Source of the DNA: Deltaproteobacteria bacterium
GTDB lineage: Bacteria; Desulfobacterota; Binatia; Binatales; Binataceae
Length of the DNA stretch: 64,000 bases
Assembly: GCA_021831785.1 (NCBI GenBank)
Contig: JAKBMB010000006.1
Span: 124,001-188,000, forward strand
Direction of reading: 5' to 3'
The notes below the pieces were generated by a model. That model saw only the letters and a list, made by a program, of their open reading frames with translations. It did not search any database and was not told where the DNA came from. Position 1 is the stretch's first letter, and the number at the start of each line of letters is the position of its first letter. Shown piece by piece: positions 33,650-42,429 of the stretch. The position numbers were made by a program, and so were the translations under genes.

Positions 33650-35968
33650 TCAGCCTCCGGGCGACCGGCGCGTCTGCGCGGCCGCCACCATCGCCTGTCC
33701 AAGCGCGATGCCGCCGTCACCGGGCGGCACCTGCCCGTGCGTGTAAAGCTCGAAATCGGCGCCGAGCAGGCTCTGCACGCCGTGGGTGAGCAGCTCGTTC
33801 TGGAAGCATCCGCCGGTCAAGACCACCGGCAACCGCCCCCGAAGCTCGGCAGCGGCCTGAACGACCGCCGCGGTTGCCTCCGCCAGCGTGCGGTGAAAAC
33901 GCGCCGCGATGACGGCGGGCTCGCGCCCGGCGAGTAGGTCGGCCACCGTTTCCCGCACTGCTACCCGCAAGTCGATTTGCCATGGCGCGCAGGTTCGGTC
34001 AATGGCGTAGCCATAGCGCCCGCGCTCCTCGCCGCTTGGCGCGAACTCAAGCATCGTTGCTATCTGCCCTTCGTAGTGGGACTCGGGCCTGGCGAAAGCC
34101 ATGGCGCCAATCGCGTCGAAGTAGCGGCCGACGCCGTGCGCGAGCGGGCTGTTAAAGCGACCGGCGATCATGCGGCGCACGACCGTGACCGACTGCGGCG
34201 GGAGCTGGCGAAATAGCGCCAGCCTCTCCAGGGGCGCTCGGTCGTCAAACGCGTCGACAAGAGCGGCGAGTGCCACGCGCCATACCTGGCGAATCGCCGT
34301 ATCGCCGCCCGGGAGCGCGAGCGGGCGAAAGGTCGCGATCCGCTCGAAGCTTTCATAATTGGCGAGCAGCAGCTCGCCACCCCATGCCGCGCCGTCAAGG
34401 CCATAGCCGGTGCCATCATACGCCAGGCCCAGCACCGGCCCTTCGAGCCCGTGCTCCGCCATGGCGCTGGCGACATGCGCATGATGGTGCTGGACGCCGA
34501 CACGCAAGACGCCGCGCCGCGCCATCGCGTAGCGCGTCGAGAGGTAGTCAGGATGCAGGTCATGGGCCACGACTTCCGGCTGCACGCCGAGGAAGTGTTC
34601 CATCCGCGCAATTTGCTCCGCGAGCGACAGGTAGGCTTCCGCGTTGTCAAGGTCCCCCACATGAGGGCCGAGATAGGCCTCCTCCCCCACGCCCAGGCAA
34701 AACGTGTTCTTAAGCTGCGCGCCGCAAGCCAGCACGGGATGGGGAAAGGCGGGCTTGACCCCAAGCGGCCGCGGGACGTACCCGCGCGAGCGTCTCAACA
34801 CGACCGGACGGCCGACAAGCGACCGCGCAATCGAGTCCTCGCACCGCGTGACAATCTCGCGGTCGTGCATCAAAAAGGCGTCGGCGATGCCGCTCAGCCG
34901 CCGGCGCGCCTCCTCGTTGCGATAAGCGATGGGTTCCTCGCTTAAATTGCCCGAGGTCATCACGAGCGGCCTTGCGCATTCGGCCATAAGCAGGTGGTGC
35001 AGGGCGGTATAGGGAAACATCAGCCCGACCATCGGACAGTCCGGCGCGACCCCGTCGGCGAGGCCGGAGGCGACGCGCCGGCGCGCAAGTACTATCGGAC
35101 GCGCCGCCGATATCAGCAAGTTGCGCTGGCAGCGGTCAAGGACGCCAAGACGCTCGGCGCCCACAAGGTCCCCGATCATGACGGCAAACGGCTTGCGTTC
35201 GCGCCGTTTGCGTCGGCGAAGCCTTGTCACGGCGAAATCGGACGTCGCGTCGCAGGCTAGATGGAATCCGCCCAGTCCCTTGATAGCGACGATTAAGCCC
35301 GCATCGATGGCCCGCGCGGCGCTCCCAATGGCATCGCCGCGCGGCTCGTTGCCGACGGCATCAAGGAATCGAAGCTTCGGACCGCACGCCGGGCAGGCGT
35401 TGGCTTCGGCGTGAAAGCGCCGGTCCGCGACCGTTTCGTATTCGGCCCGGCACTGCGCGCACAGATTAAACGGCGCCATGCTGGTCGTCCAGCGGTCGTA
35501 CGGTACGGCGCGCGCGATAGTGAGCCGAGGTCCGCAGTTGGTGCAGTTGATGAAGGCATAATGATAGCGGCGGTTGCGCGGATCCAACACCTCGGCGAGG
35601 CATTCGGGGCAGGTCGCGATGTCGGGCGGAATCGAGGCGCGTCGCGTGGCCGTGGCCTGGCTCGGAGCGATTTCAAACGCCGCGGGAGCCGGTCCTGAAA
35701 CCGGCTCCCATTCAAGCGCTGTTATCCGCGCCGCCGGCGGAGGCTCCGCCTCGAGCCGCGCGAGGAAGCCCTTAAGGGCGGGAGCGGAGCCGAATGCTTC
35801 GATGGTGACCCCGCAGGCGTCGTTGCGCACGGAGCCTGCGATCCCATGTTCGTGGGCGAGGCGGAAAACCCAGGGACGGAAACCCACGCCCTGCACGGTT
35901 CCCCGGATGCGGATCTCGCGTCCGGCATCGGCGGTCCCGCGCAGGCGATCTCGATCACGCGAGCTCAT
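33650..35968 (-). CDS. hypF: carbamoyltransferase HypF
   Basis: A 772-residue protein with all HypF domains: acylphosphatase (residues about 18-105, RIRGTVQGVGFRPWVFRLA), two zinc fingers (CPECLAEV with CTNCGPRL, and CAQCRAEY with CPACGPKL), a YrdC-like domain, and the Kae1-like C-terminal domain with the HHHAHVASAMAEHGL metal site and VLTGGCFQNELLT. It moves a carbamoyl group from carbamoyl phosphate to HypE. The gene order F-C-D-E, all in tight contact, shows one transcript. Confidence 0.95.
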   Translation of the reverse strand: MSSRDRDRLRGTADAGREIRIRGTVQGVGFRPWVFRLAHEHGIAGSVRNDACGVTIEAFGSAPALKGFLARLEAEPPPAARITALEWEPVSGPAPAAFEIAPSQATATRRASIPPDIATCPECLAEVLDPRNRRYHYAFINCTNCGPRLTIARAVPYDRWTTSMAPFNLCAQCRAEYETVADRRFHAEANACPACGPKLRFLDAVGNEPRGDAIGSAARAIDAGLIVAIKGLGGFHLACDATSDFAVTRLRRRKRRERKPFAVMIGDLVGAERLGVLDRCQRNLLISAARPIVLARRRVASGLADGVAPDCPMVGLMFPYTALHHLLMAECARPLVMTSGNLSEEPIAYRNEEARRRLSGIADAFLMHDREIVTRCEDSIARSLVGRPVVLRRSRGYVPRPLGVKPAFPHPVLACGAQLKNTFCLGVGEEAYLGPHVGDLDNAEAYLSLAEQIARMEHFLGVQPEVVAHDLHPDYLSTRYAMARRGVLRVGVQHHHAHVASAMAEHGLEGPVLGLAYDGTGYGLDGAAWGGELLLANYESFERIATFRPLALPGGDTAIRQVWRVALAALVDAFDDRAPLERLALFRQLPPQSVTVVRRMIAGRFNSPLAHGVGRYFDAIGAMAFARPESHYEGQIATMLEFAPSGEERGRYGYAIDRTCAPWQIDLRVAVRETVADLLAGREPAVIAARFHRTLAEATAAVVQAAAELRGRLPVVLTGGCFQNELLTHGVQSLLGADFELYTHGQVPPGDGGIALGQAMVAAAQTRRSPGG

Positions 35969-35971
35969 AAG

Positions 35972-36373
35972 CTACTTCCGTCCAACCGAAAGGACGTACG
36001 CCGCCAAGTCCCACGTCTGCTCTTCGGTCAGGGTTGTCCACGCCGGCATGGCCGTTCCCGCTACGCCCTGGCGAATGGCGAAAAAGACGCGCCGCGGCGA
36101 AGTCGCCGCGCGCCAGTCCGGATTGGTAAAGTCTCGCGGCGCAGGCTCGATCCCTTCGCTGCGCATTCCATGACCATCGGCCCGCGTCCCGTGACAGATC
36201 GCGCAGCGCTCGAGGAACAAAGCGCGGCCTCGTCGGCGCGCCGCCGCCGAGGCCAGCAGACCCTCGGGCATGCACAGGGCGCGGTAATGGCGCGGCAGAT
36301 CAGCATCCCGGCCTCGACATCCCGAAAGCAGCACCCACGCCGCCAAAGCGGCCCACGCGAGGCGCCTTTTCAT
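35972..36373 (-). CDS. lipoprotein c-type cytochrome in the hydrogenase operon
   Basis: A 133-residue protein with a lipoprotein signal (WVLLSGC, lipid Cys19) and a single haem motif CAICH (Cys57, Cys60, His61). A distal Met is likely in AGTAMPAWTTLTEEQ, before the closing helix TWDLAAYVLSVGRK. It should be anchored on the periplasmic side and could accept electrons from the membrane hydrogenase. The start at MKRRLAW gives the proper signal peptide. It overlaps the end of the protease gene by about 74 bases and precedes hypF by three. Confidence 0.75.
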   Translation of the reverse strand: MKRRLAWAALAAWVLLSGCRGRDADLPRHYRALCMPEGLLASAAARRRGRALFLERCAICHGTRADGHGMRSEGIEPAPRDFTNPDWRAATSPRRVFFAIRQGVAGTAMPAWTTLTEEQTWDLAAYVLSVGRK

Positions 36374-36869
36374 GTTTCGGCCTCTGGGAAAATTCGTGTC
36401 CGAGAGCGCCCGCTTCAGCCGCAATTCGCCGCGTCAGCGCGCGCAGCCGCCGCTCGATCTGGGGTGACAAGCCCACGCCTAGATCGATGCTTTTCGGGAC
36501 CAGCCCGACAAGCACCAATTTGGCGGGCGACCATCCCAAAAGCGCCGCTCCGTCCAAAAGGTCGGCGACTCCCACTTGGTGCGGTGACAGCCGCGTGCGA
36601 GCGGCCGAGCGCACCTCATCGTCCTCCAGGCGCACGAGCGAGCCGGGCCGGCATCCGGGGCGCCGCACCGCGTCGACCATCAAGACACGCTCCGCGTCCA
36701 TCACCAGCGGCAGAAGAGAGAGACCGAGCGTGCCGCCGTCAACGACCTCGACGCCGGCGGGAGTTACGTAGCTCTGCTTCAGGAGATCGACCGCCAACAC
36801 GCCGAGCCCATCATCGCCGCAAAGGACGTTGCCAAGCCCAAGAATTAGAAGCTCAACGTACTCAGCCAT
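36300..36869 (-). CDS. hyaD: hydrogenase maturation protease, HyaD/HupD type
   Basis: A 189-residue nickel-dependent endopeptidase that trims the large-subunit C-terminus. Conserved sites are LILGLGNVLCGDDGLGVLAV, with Asp (GDDG) as a nickel ligand, VLMVDAVRRPGCRPGSL with the second acidic ligand, and the SPHQVG His. The C-terminal 40 residues are Arg/Gly-rich and overlap the cytochrome c gene in another frame. The start at MAEYVEL matches the family. It serves HyaB, whose cleavable tail is visible. Confidence 0.9.
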   Translation of the reverse strand: MAEYVELLILGLGNVLCGDDGLGVLAVDLLKQSYVTPAGVEVVDGGTLGLSLLPLVMDAERVLMVDAVRRPGCRPGSLVRLEDDEVRSAARTRLSPHQVGVADLLDGAALLGWSPAKLVLVGLVPKSIDLGVGLSPQIERRLRALTRRIAAEAGALGHEFSQRPKHEKAPRVGRFGGVGAAFGMSRPGC

Positions 36870-37011
36870 TGCGCGCCTCCGCGAGCGTCTCGGGACCGAC
36901 GAACTTACTCTCCGGGAAGACCGATTCCACGTCTCCATGCGGCGTACCAACTTTTGAGCGGCCGTCATCTATCCACGTCTTTGCCCCAGGCCGGATTACC
37001 AAGCTCGGCAC
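36862..37011 (-). CDS. possible 49-residue ORF between the cytochrome b and protease genes
   Basis: A GTG at 37011 opens a frame reading VPSLVIRPGAKTWIDDGRSK and ending FVGPETLAEARNG, with its TGA overlapping the protease ATG by eight bases. The composition looks natural and it fills an otherwise empty 158-base gap in a packed operon. No ribosome site is convincing and I know no homologue, so it may be chance. Confidence 0.28.
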   Translation of the reverse strand: MPSLVIRPGAKTWIDDGRSKVGTPHGDVESVFPESKFVGPETLAEARNG

Positions 37012-37027
37012 TAGGGGCGCCGTCGGC

Positions 37028-37747
37028 TCAGCGGCCGTCAGCAGCCTGGACCAACTCGCGCCGGACGAGCTTGCGCCCGGTGAACATCGAGTCGATAAGA
37101 TGGTTGCGCTCGACCGTGGAGACCATGATCCTGGTGCATACATGATACGGTATGAAAGCGAGTATCAGCCACATGCAAACGTGATGGATCCAGCGCACCG
37201 TCTCCAGGCCCCCGAAATACGGAACCAGGAGGGCGAACGGACGCATGACTGAATCGTACGCGGCGCTAACTCCGTAAAGCGCAAGGCCGGTAGTAGCGAT
37301 CAACGCTTCCAGCAGGAAGAGAAGCACATAGGTCACGCCGGTCAGCGCGTCCACGCCTACTACTTCCGGCGGCCAGCGGCGCAGGAAGAGATAAAATTTC
37401 AGCGTCTCAAGAAGGTTACGCAGCCGTTCTCTACAGACCGGGACGAATTGGTCCCAGCGCGCATACTCGTTGCCGACGAACATCCAGGCAATCCGAGCGA
37501 GCAACGCAAGGTCGAATACGATAGCCGTATACCAGTGAATCACTCTCACCCACCCGGTCACAAAGTGGTTGGTTGCGGAGCCGGCGACGGCGACAAAGGG
37601 ATGGCTGATGTAAAGGCCGGTGATGACCAGAATCGTGACCGACAGTACAATCAGCCAGTGGGTGACGCGAACCGGAAGCTCCCACACATAAACCTGAACC
37701 GCCTGCGCCTGTGCGCCAACGGCTGCGGCGCTGCTCTGGTTGCTCAT
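37028..37747 (-). CDS. hyaC: Ni/Fe-hydrogenase b-type cytochrome subunit
   Basis: A 239-residue di-haem cytochrome b with four membrane segments, for example THWLIVLSVTILVITGLYIS, AIVFDLALLARIAWMF, VTYVLLFLLEALIATTGLAL and IHHVCMWLILAFIPYHVCTR. Histidines in VTHW, VIHW, IHH and PYH can ligate the two haems. It anchors the uptake hydrogenase and passes electrons to quinone. Its ATG overlaps the hyaB stop by four bases. Confidence 0.9.
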   Translation of the reverse strand: MSNQSSAAAVGAQAQAVQVYVWELPVRVTHWLIVLSVTILVITGLYISHPFVAVAGSATNHFVTGWVRVIHWYTAIVFDLALLARIAWMFVGNEYARWDQFVPVCRERLRNLLETLKFYLFLRRWPPEVVGVDALTGVTYVLLFLLEALIATTGLALYGVSAAYDSVMRPFALLVPYFGGLETVRWIHHVCMWLILAFIPYHVCTRIMVSTVERNHLIDSMFTGRKLVRRELVQAADGR

Positions 37748-39450
37748 ACGACTCTCACTCGCGCGAGTTCGCGCCCCTCAAGGTCGAGCACGTGCACCCC
37801 GCAAGCGATGCAGGGGTCGAAGGAATGCACGGTGCGCAGGATTTCGAGCGGCTGGTCCGGCTTGGCCAGCGGCGTGCCGACCAGCGCCTCTTCGTAGGGG
37901 CCGCGCCGCGCGGCGGCGTCCCGCGGCCCGGCGTTCCAGGTGCTGGGCACGACGCACTGGTAATTGACGATCGCGCCGCCGCGGATGTGGACCCAGTGCC
38001 CAAGCGCGCCGCGCGGCGCCTCGTGAAAGCCCGCGCCCCAGCATTCCGCCGGCCAGCTCGCCGGTTCCCATTTGGAGTGGTCATGGATGCGCAGGTCGCG
38101 GCGGGCCATGTTCTCGGCCAGTCCGTCAACCCAGTCCTGCATCTTCTCGGCGATGAGCTGGGTCTCGATTCCGCGCGCTGCCACTCGTCCCAGCGTCGAA
38201 AACAGCGCCGGCGGACCGACTCCGAGCGAGGCCAGCGTCCGGTCGACCAATTGCTTGACCCGCTGATGGCCGGATGCATAGGCGACCAGCATCCGCGCCA
38301 GCGGCCCCACCTCCATCGGCTCGCTGTCGTAGCGGGGTGATTTGAGCCAGCTATACTTGGCTTCGGTGAACAGGCGCTCGTAGGGAGGGTTGGGGCCGGT
38401 GTAGTTGGGATGCGTCTCGCCCTTGAACGGGTGCAGCCCTTTATCGTCGCCCCCATCGTAGTCGTACCAGGAATGCTTGACGTATTCGGAGATCTTTTCC
38501 TGGTCCATCGGTTCCACGCGGCTCAAATCGCGCTTCCTGATGACGCCGGGTGGAATGTAAAGCTTGGGCGTCGGACCGTCATCCTCGGGGTACTCCCCAT
38601 AAGCGAGGTAGTTGCCGACGCCCGAACCAATCCCCGTCCAGTCCTTGTAGAACGACGCGATCGCGAGCAGGTCCGGAATATACACGCGCGTCACGAAGTC
38701 GCGCGCGCTCGCCACAAGTTCGCTCAACTGCGCGATCGTGCCGAGATTGAGCGCGTTTTGGGAGTCGGGATCGATCGGAGTCGCCGCGCCGCCCACCAGG
38801 AAGCTCTGCAAATGGGGATTCTTGCCGCCCAGGACGGCGTGAATCCGGATGAAGCGGCGCTGAAAGTCGAGCGCCTCGAGATAATGCGCCACCGCCATCA
38901 AATTCGCCTCCGGCGGAAGGCGGTAGGCGGGATGGCCCCAGTAGGCGTTGGCGAAGGGCCCGAGCTGCCCGCGGCTTACGAAGCCCTTGAGCCGCTCGCG
39001 CACGCCGGCGAAATACGCGCGGCTCGAAAGCGGCCAGTCGGAAATTGACTGGGCCAGCGCGGCGGTCTTAGCCGGGTCGGCAGAGAGAGCGGAGACGATG
39101 TCGACCCAGTCGAGCGCGTGCAAATGGTAAAAATGAATGACGTGGTCGTGGACACATTGCGACCCGATTATTAGGTTGCGCAAGAGCCGCGCGTTCGGCG
39201 GCGGGGCCGCGCCGATCGCGTGCTCGACGGCGCGAATCGACGCGATGGCGTGAACGGTGGTGCACACGCCGCAGATGCGCTGGGTGAAAACCCAGGCATC
39301 GCGCGGGTCGCGTCCCTTCAGGATGATCTCGATCCCGCGGAACATGGTCGCCGACGACCACGCGTCGCGCACCATCCCGCCTTCGGCTTGGGCCTCGATG
39401 CGCAGGTGGCCCTCGATCCGAGTCACCGGGTCAACCACGACGCGTGTCAT
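37744..39450 (-). CDS. hyaB: [NiFe] uptake hydrogenase large subunit, group 1
   Basis: A 568-residue catalytic subunit. The NiFe ligands are in the L1 motif RICGVCTTVHAIASI (Cys60, Cys63) and the L2 motif DPCIACGVH (Cys547, Cys550). After His553 comes a 15-residue tail (VLDLEGRELARVRVV) that the protease should remove. The N-terminal VVDPVTRIEGHLRIEA is standard. The start at 39450 (MTRVVVD) lies one base after the small-subunit stop. It oxidises H2 at the outer face of the membrane. Confidence 0.95.
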   Translation of the reverse strand: MTRVVVDPVTRIEGHLRIEAQAEGGMVRDAWSSATMFRGIEIILKGRDPRDAWVFTQRICGVCTTVHAIASIRAVEHAIGAAPPPNARLLRNLIIGSQCVHDHVIHFYHLHALDWVDIVSALSADPAKTAALAQSISDWPLSSRAYFAGVRERLKGFVSRGQLGPFANAYWGHPAYRLPPEANLMAVAHYLEALDFQRRFIRIHAVLGGKNPHLQSFLVGGAATPIDPDSQNALNLGTIAQLSELVASARDFVTRVYIPDLLAIASFYKDWTGIGSGVGNYLAYGEYPEDDGPTPKLYIPPGVIRKRDLSRVEPMDQEKISEYVKHSWYDYDGGDDKGLHPFKGETHPNYTGPNPPYERLFTEAKYSWLKSPRYDSEPMEVGPLARMLVAYASGHQRVKQLVDRTLASLGVGPPALFSTLGRVAARGIETQLIAEKMQDWVDGLAENMARRDLRIHDHSKWEPASWPAECWGAGFHEAPRGALGHWVHIRGGAIVNYQCVVPSTWNAGPRDAAARRGPYEEALVGTPLAKPDQPLEILRTVHSFDPCIACGVHVLDLEGRELARVRVV

Positions 39451-39451
39451 G

Positions 39452-40552
39452 TCAATCCTCCTCGGTCGTCTTGTCCTGCGGCCTTGGGCCGGACCTGCGT
39501 CTGGCGGTCTGCGCGATGCCATGCGCAACGAACGCGGCCGTCACGCCGACGGTGCCCCAGAGGCCGGCCTTGTCGACGTCCGAGGCGACGCCGAAACCGG
39601 GGATGCCGGAGAGATGGCGGTAGAACGGGGTCATCCGGTCCCAGAAGTTCGGTTCGGCGCACCCCAAGCACGGATGGCCGCAGCCGATCGGCCAGTTGGT
39701 GCCTTCGTTCCACTGCACCGCCGGGCAGTTCTGCGACGTAACCGGTCCCTTGCATCCCATCTTGTAGAGGCAGTAGCCGTGCCGATGTCCTTCGTCACCC
39801 CACGCTTCGACGTACTGCCCGGCGTCGAAGTGGGCCCTGCGTTCGCAGTTGTCATGGATCAGCTTGCCGTAGGCGAACAGCGGCCGGCGATATTGGTCAA
39901 GTGGAGGCCATTGCTTAAGCGTCAGGTAATAGACGAGCAGCGCCGTAATGTTCTCGGCATTGGCCGGACAGGCCGAAAGATTGATCAGGTTGCTTAGTCC
40001 TGGCACCGCGTCGCCCACCGCGACGGCGCCCGTAGGGTTCGGGCTGGCGGCGGGAATGCCTCCAAAGCAGGCGCAGGTGCCGACCGCCACCGTCGCCATC
40101 GCCTTGCCGCACACCTCGCGCGCGATCTCAATCGCCGACTTTCCTCCAATCGTGCAGTAGACGCCACCCGCTCCGGTTGGAATCGAACCTTCGACCACCG
40201 CAATGAAGCGGCCCGCCTGCTCCTGAACAGTCTTGGCGAGCGTTTGCTCGGCCTGATGGCCGGCCGCCGCCATGATCGTCTCATGGTAATTAATCGAGAG
40301 CGTTTCGAGGATGATCTCGGCTACCGTCGGCCGGCTCGCTCGCAAAAAGGACTCGGTGTTGCCGGCACAGTCCTGGAACTCGAGCCATACGAGCGTAGGC
40401 TTGTCCGTCCTCTCCATCGCCTCGGCGATCGCCCCAAGGGCCGTCCCGGGCAGCGCCAGCACGGCAGCCATCTTCGTGCAGAAGCCCAGGAATTCACGCC
40501 GCGATACCCCGCGCTCCTCAAGCTCCCGAGCCAGCCAACTTTCGCAAGCCAT
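39452..40552 (-). CDS. hyaA: [NiFe] uptake hydrogenase small subunit, group 1, Tat-exported
   Basis: A 366-residue Fe-S subunit. It has a twin-arginine signal (SRREFLGFC, residues 17-25), then LVWLEFQDCAGNTESFLRAS, where most relatives have a CxxC proximal-cluster motif; here Cys62 is kept but position 65 is Asn. Further ligands lie in GVYCTIGG and VGTCACFGG, and the medial and distal set lies between HDNCERRAHFD and HPCLGCAEPNFW. A C-terminal membrane helix (LWGTVGVTAAFVAHGIA) anchors it. I choose the ATG at 40552, since GGGAGG lies just upstream and the Tat motif follows properly; an in-frame ATG at 40669 lies upstream of the predicted promoter. Confidence 0.9.
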   Translation of the reverse strand: MACESWLARELEERGVSRREFLGFCTKMAAVLALPGTALGAIAEAMERTDKPTLVWLEFQDCAGNTESFLRASRPTVAEIILETLSINYHETIMAAAGHQAEQTLAKTVQEQAGRFIAVVEGSIPTGAGGVYCTIGGKSAIEIAREVCGKAMATVAVGTCACFGGIPAASPNPTGAVAVGDAVPGLSNLINLSACPANAENITALLVYYLTLKQWPPLDQYRRPLFAYGKLIHDNCERRAHFDAGQYVEAWGDEGHRHGYCLYKMGCKGPVTSQNCPAVQWNEGTNWPIGCGHPCLGCAEPNFWDRMTPFYRHLSGIPGFGVASDVDKAGLWGTVGVTAAFVAHGIAQTARRRSGPRPQDKTTEED

Positions 40553-40583
40553 GCGTAGCGCCCTCCCTTTTTCCCGTCTGCGA

Positions 40584-40598
40584 GCACAAAGCGTGCCG
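40584..40598 (-). promoter_or_regulatory. sigma-54-like promoter of the uptake hydrogenase operon
   Basis: On the minus strand the bases read CGGCACGCTTTGTGC: -24 GGCAC and -12 GTGC with the exact sigma-54 spacing and two mismatches to TGGCAC-N5-TTGC. The predicted start is near 40572, giving a leader of about 20 bases with a good ribosome site before the ATG at 40552. Uptake hydrogenase operons are classical sigma-54 targets, which supports the call. Confidence 0.45.
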
Positions 40599-41230
40599 TC
40601 CTGCGAACTCGATGCAAGATGGCTCACGCGGGCGCTTACACCAGAGGTTTCCCATTCGAGGACATCCAAAGTGCGTCATCCTTGAAAGACCTAAGCCTAT
40701 CCTTATCCTAGTGGGCAAAAATGATTCTCATACGAGCATCATCACGAACCGGAACGCAGCGCCCGAGCTTGCGGCCGCGCCGGCCGCACCGTTTCGCCCG
40801 TGGGGCGGAAGGGTCCATGTAAAGCGACAAACGGGAAAAGCGGCAAAACGTGCCCAAAAGGACCAGCATCTGTATCCGAACTATCCAGCCGAATTTGCCT
40901 GCGCAGAAGCCTTCGGAATAGGGCTTTCATGCCCGGCGGAAGTCAATACGTCTCAATGACAGTTCGTGTCCGCGGCGAGGGCCGAACGGACATTCCGGTC
41001 GGCCGGAAAACTTAGCGCGCCTCCCGGCGCAGGAGACCGGTAAAGATTTTGCGAAAGTGCGGACACCTTGACAGCGCCTGCGTTTCAAAGCCACCGCTAG
41101 TCGCCTTTGCGCAGGAGCCGGACGCATGTGCGGGAATCCGGACTGAGAGGCTTGGCCGCGCATGGCTGACAGGCGCAAAACTCTTCAGCGAGAGGCCCGC
41201 GGCCGGTTCGAAAGCGCGTGATTCCAGGCC
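40599..41230. other. divergent control region between the two hydrogenase operons
   Basis: About 630 bases without a gene I can support; open frames here are Arg-rich and match nothing. It should hold the activator-binding sites for the two divergent -24/-12 elements at 40584 and 41231. I found no clear enhancer dyad. Confidence 0.4.
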
Positions 41231-41245
41231 GGGCAGTGCGTTTGC
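41231..41245 (+). promoter_or_regulatory. weak sigma-54-like element before the group 3b hydrogenase operon
   Basis: GGGCAGTGCGTTTGC keeps the -24 GG and CA and a perfect -12 TTGC at the right distance, with two mismatches in the -24 box. It lies 38 bases before the hydB ATG, a suitable distance. Weaker than the other candidates; I list it because the divergent operon has one too. Confidence 0.3.
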
Positions 41246-41282
41246 CTACCGGAGAACGGCGCGACTATATTGAAAGGTGACG

Positions 41283-42428
41283 ATGCTTCCAGGAGAAACC
41301 GCGATAGTTGCGGCGGCTGCTCTGAGCGACCTGCTTCATGAGATCTCCCGACTCGGTTATACGCTGGTCGGCCCGACGGTCCGCGACGGCGCAATCGTCT
41401 ACCGCGAGATTCACAGCGCCGAGGATCTGCCCGCCGGATGGACCGACGTGCAGCAGCCGGGAAGCTATCGGCTCGCGCGCCGCGCCGACAGCGCGTTGTT
41501 CGGCTTCGCGGTCGGTCCTCACTCATGGAAACAGTTTCTCCATCAGCCGGCCGTGACGCTGTGGCACGCGCAGTTGGCTGACCAGGGGGCTGTCACGTTC
41601 GCCGCCGAGCCGCCCGAACGAAAAAGGCTCGCGCTAATCGGAGTACGCTCCTGCGAGCTGTACGCGATCGCGACGCAGGACAAAGTGCTGATCGGTGCCA
41701 CCTATTCGGACCCCCATTACGCGGCCCGGCGCGCTGGCCTCTTTGTGGTCGCGGTCAACTGCACGGTCGCTGGCGGCACCTGCTTTTGCGTCTCGATGAA
41801 GACCGGGCCGAAGGTCGAAACGGGCTATGATCTTGCGCTGACCGAGCTGATCGACGATGCCCGTCACGAGCTTTTCATCGAGGCCGGCAGCGAGCGGGGC
41901 GCCGAAGTGCTGGAGCGGGTGCCGCGCCGGCCGGCTGACGGCAGGGCGCGCGAGGCGGCGGAAAAAGCGGTGCGCGCGACCGCGGAAATGATGGGACGCC
42001 AGCTCGAGACCGAGGGGCTCCGCGAACTGCTCTACGCCAATCTCGAAAACTCGCGCTGGGACGAGGTCGCGACGCGATGCCTGGCGTGCGCCAACTGCAC
42101 GATGGTATGCCCGACGTGCTTCTGCACGACCATCGAAGACCATACTGACCTCGGCGCGCGCCGCGCGGAGCGAGTGCAGCGATGGGACTCGTGCTTCACC
42201 ACCGACTTTTCGCATCTGAACGCCGGCAGCGTCCGTTCTTCAATCAAGTCGCGCTACCGGCAGTGGCTGACCCACAAGCTCGCGTCCTGGATCGATCAGT
42301 TCGGGACGTCGGGATGCGTTGGATGCGGCCGATGTATCACTTGGTGCCCGGTCGGAATCGACCTGACCGAGGAGGCCGCGGCGATCCGCCGCACTGACCT
42401 ACGCTCGCAGACCGGCCGGGAGGCGTGA
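41283..42428 (+). CDS. hydB: group 3b hydrogenase beta subunit, Fe-S (HydB-like)
   Basis: A 381-residue protein of the HydB / anaerobic sulfite reductase A type. An N-terminal region has LIGVRSCELYAIATQDKVLI and VAVNCTVAGGTCFCVSM. The C-terminal dicluster ferredoxin domain has CLACANCTMVCPTCFC and GCVGCGRCITWCPVGIDL. In cytosolic bidirectional hydrogenases it carries electrons between the NAD(P)-binding subunit and the hydrogenase module. The ATG at 41283 follows AAGGTG; an in-frame GTG at 41277 lies within that site. First gene of a tight six-gene operon. Confidence 0.85.
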   Translation: MLPGETAIVAAAALSDLLHEISRLGYTLVGPTVRDGAIVYREIHSAEDLPAGWTDVQQPGSYRLARRADSALFGFAVGPHSWKQFLHQPAVTLWHAQLADQGAVTFAAEPPERKRLALIGVRSCELYAIATQDKVLIGATYSDPHYAARRAGLFVVAVNCTVAGGTCFCVSMKTGPKVETGYDLALTELIDDARHELFIEAGSERGAEVLERVPRRPADGRAREAAEKAVRATAEMMGRQLETEGLRELLYANLENSRWDEVATRCLACANCTMVCPTCFCTTIEDHTDLGARRAERVQRWDSCFTTDFSHLNAGSVRSSIKSRYRQWLTHKLASWIDQFGTSGCVGCGRCITWCPVGIDLTEEAAAIRRTDLRSQTGREA

Positions 42429-42429
42429 C

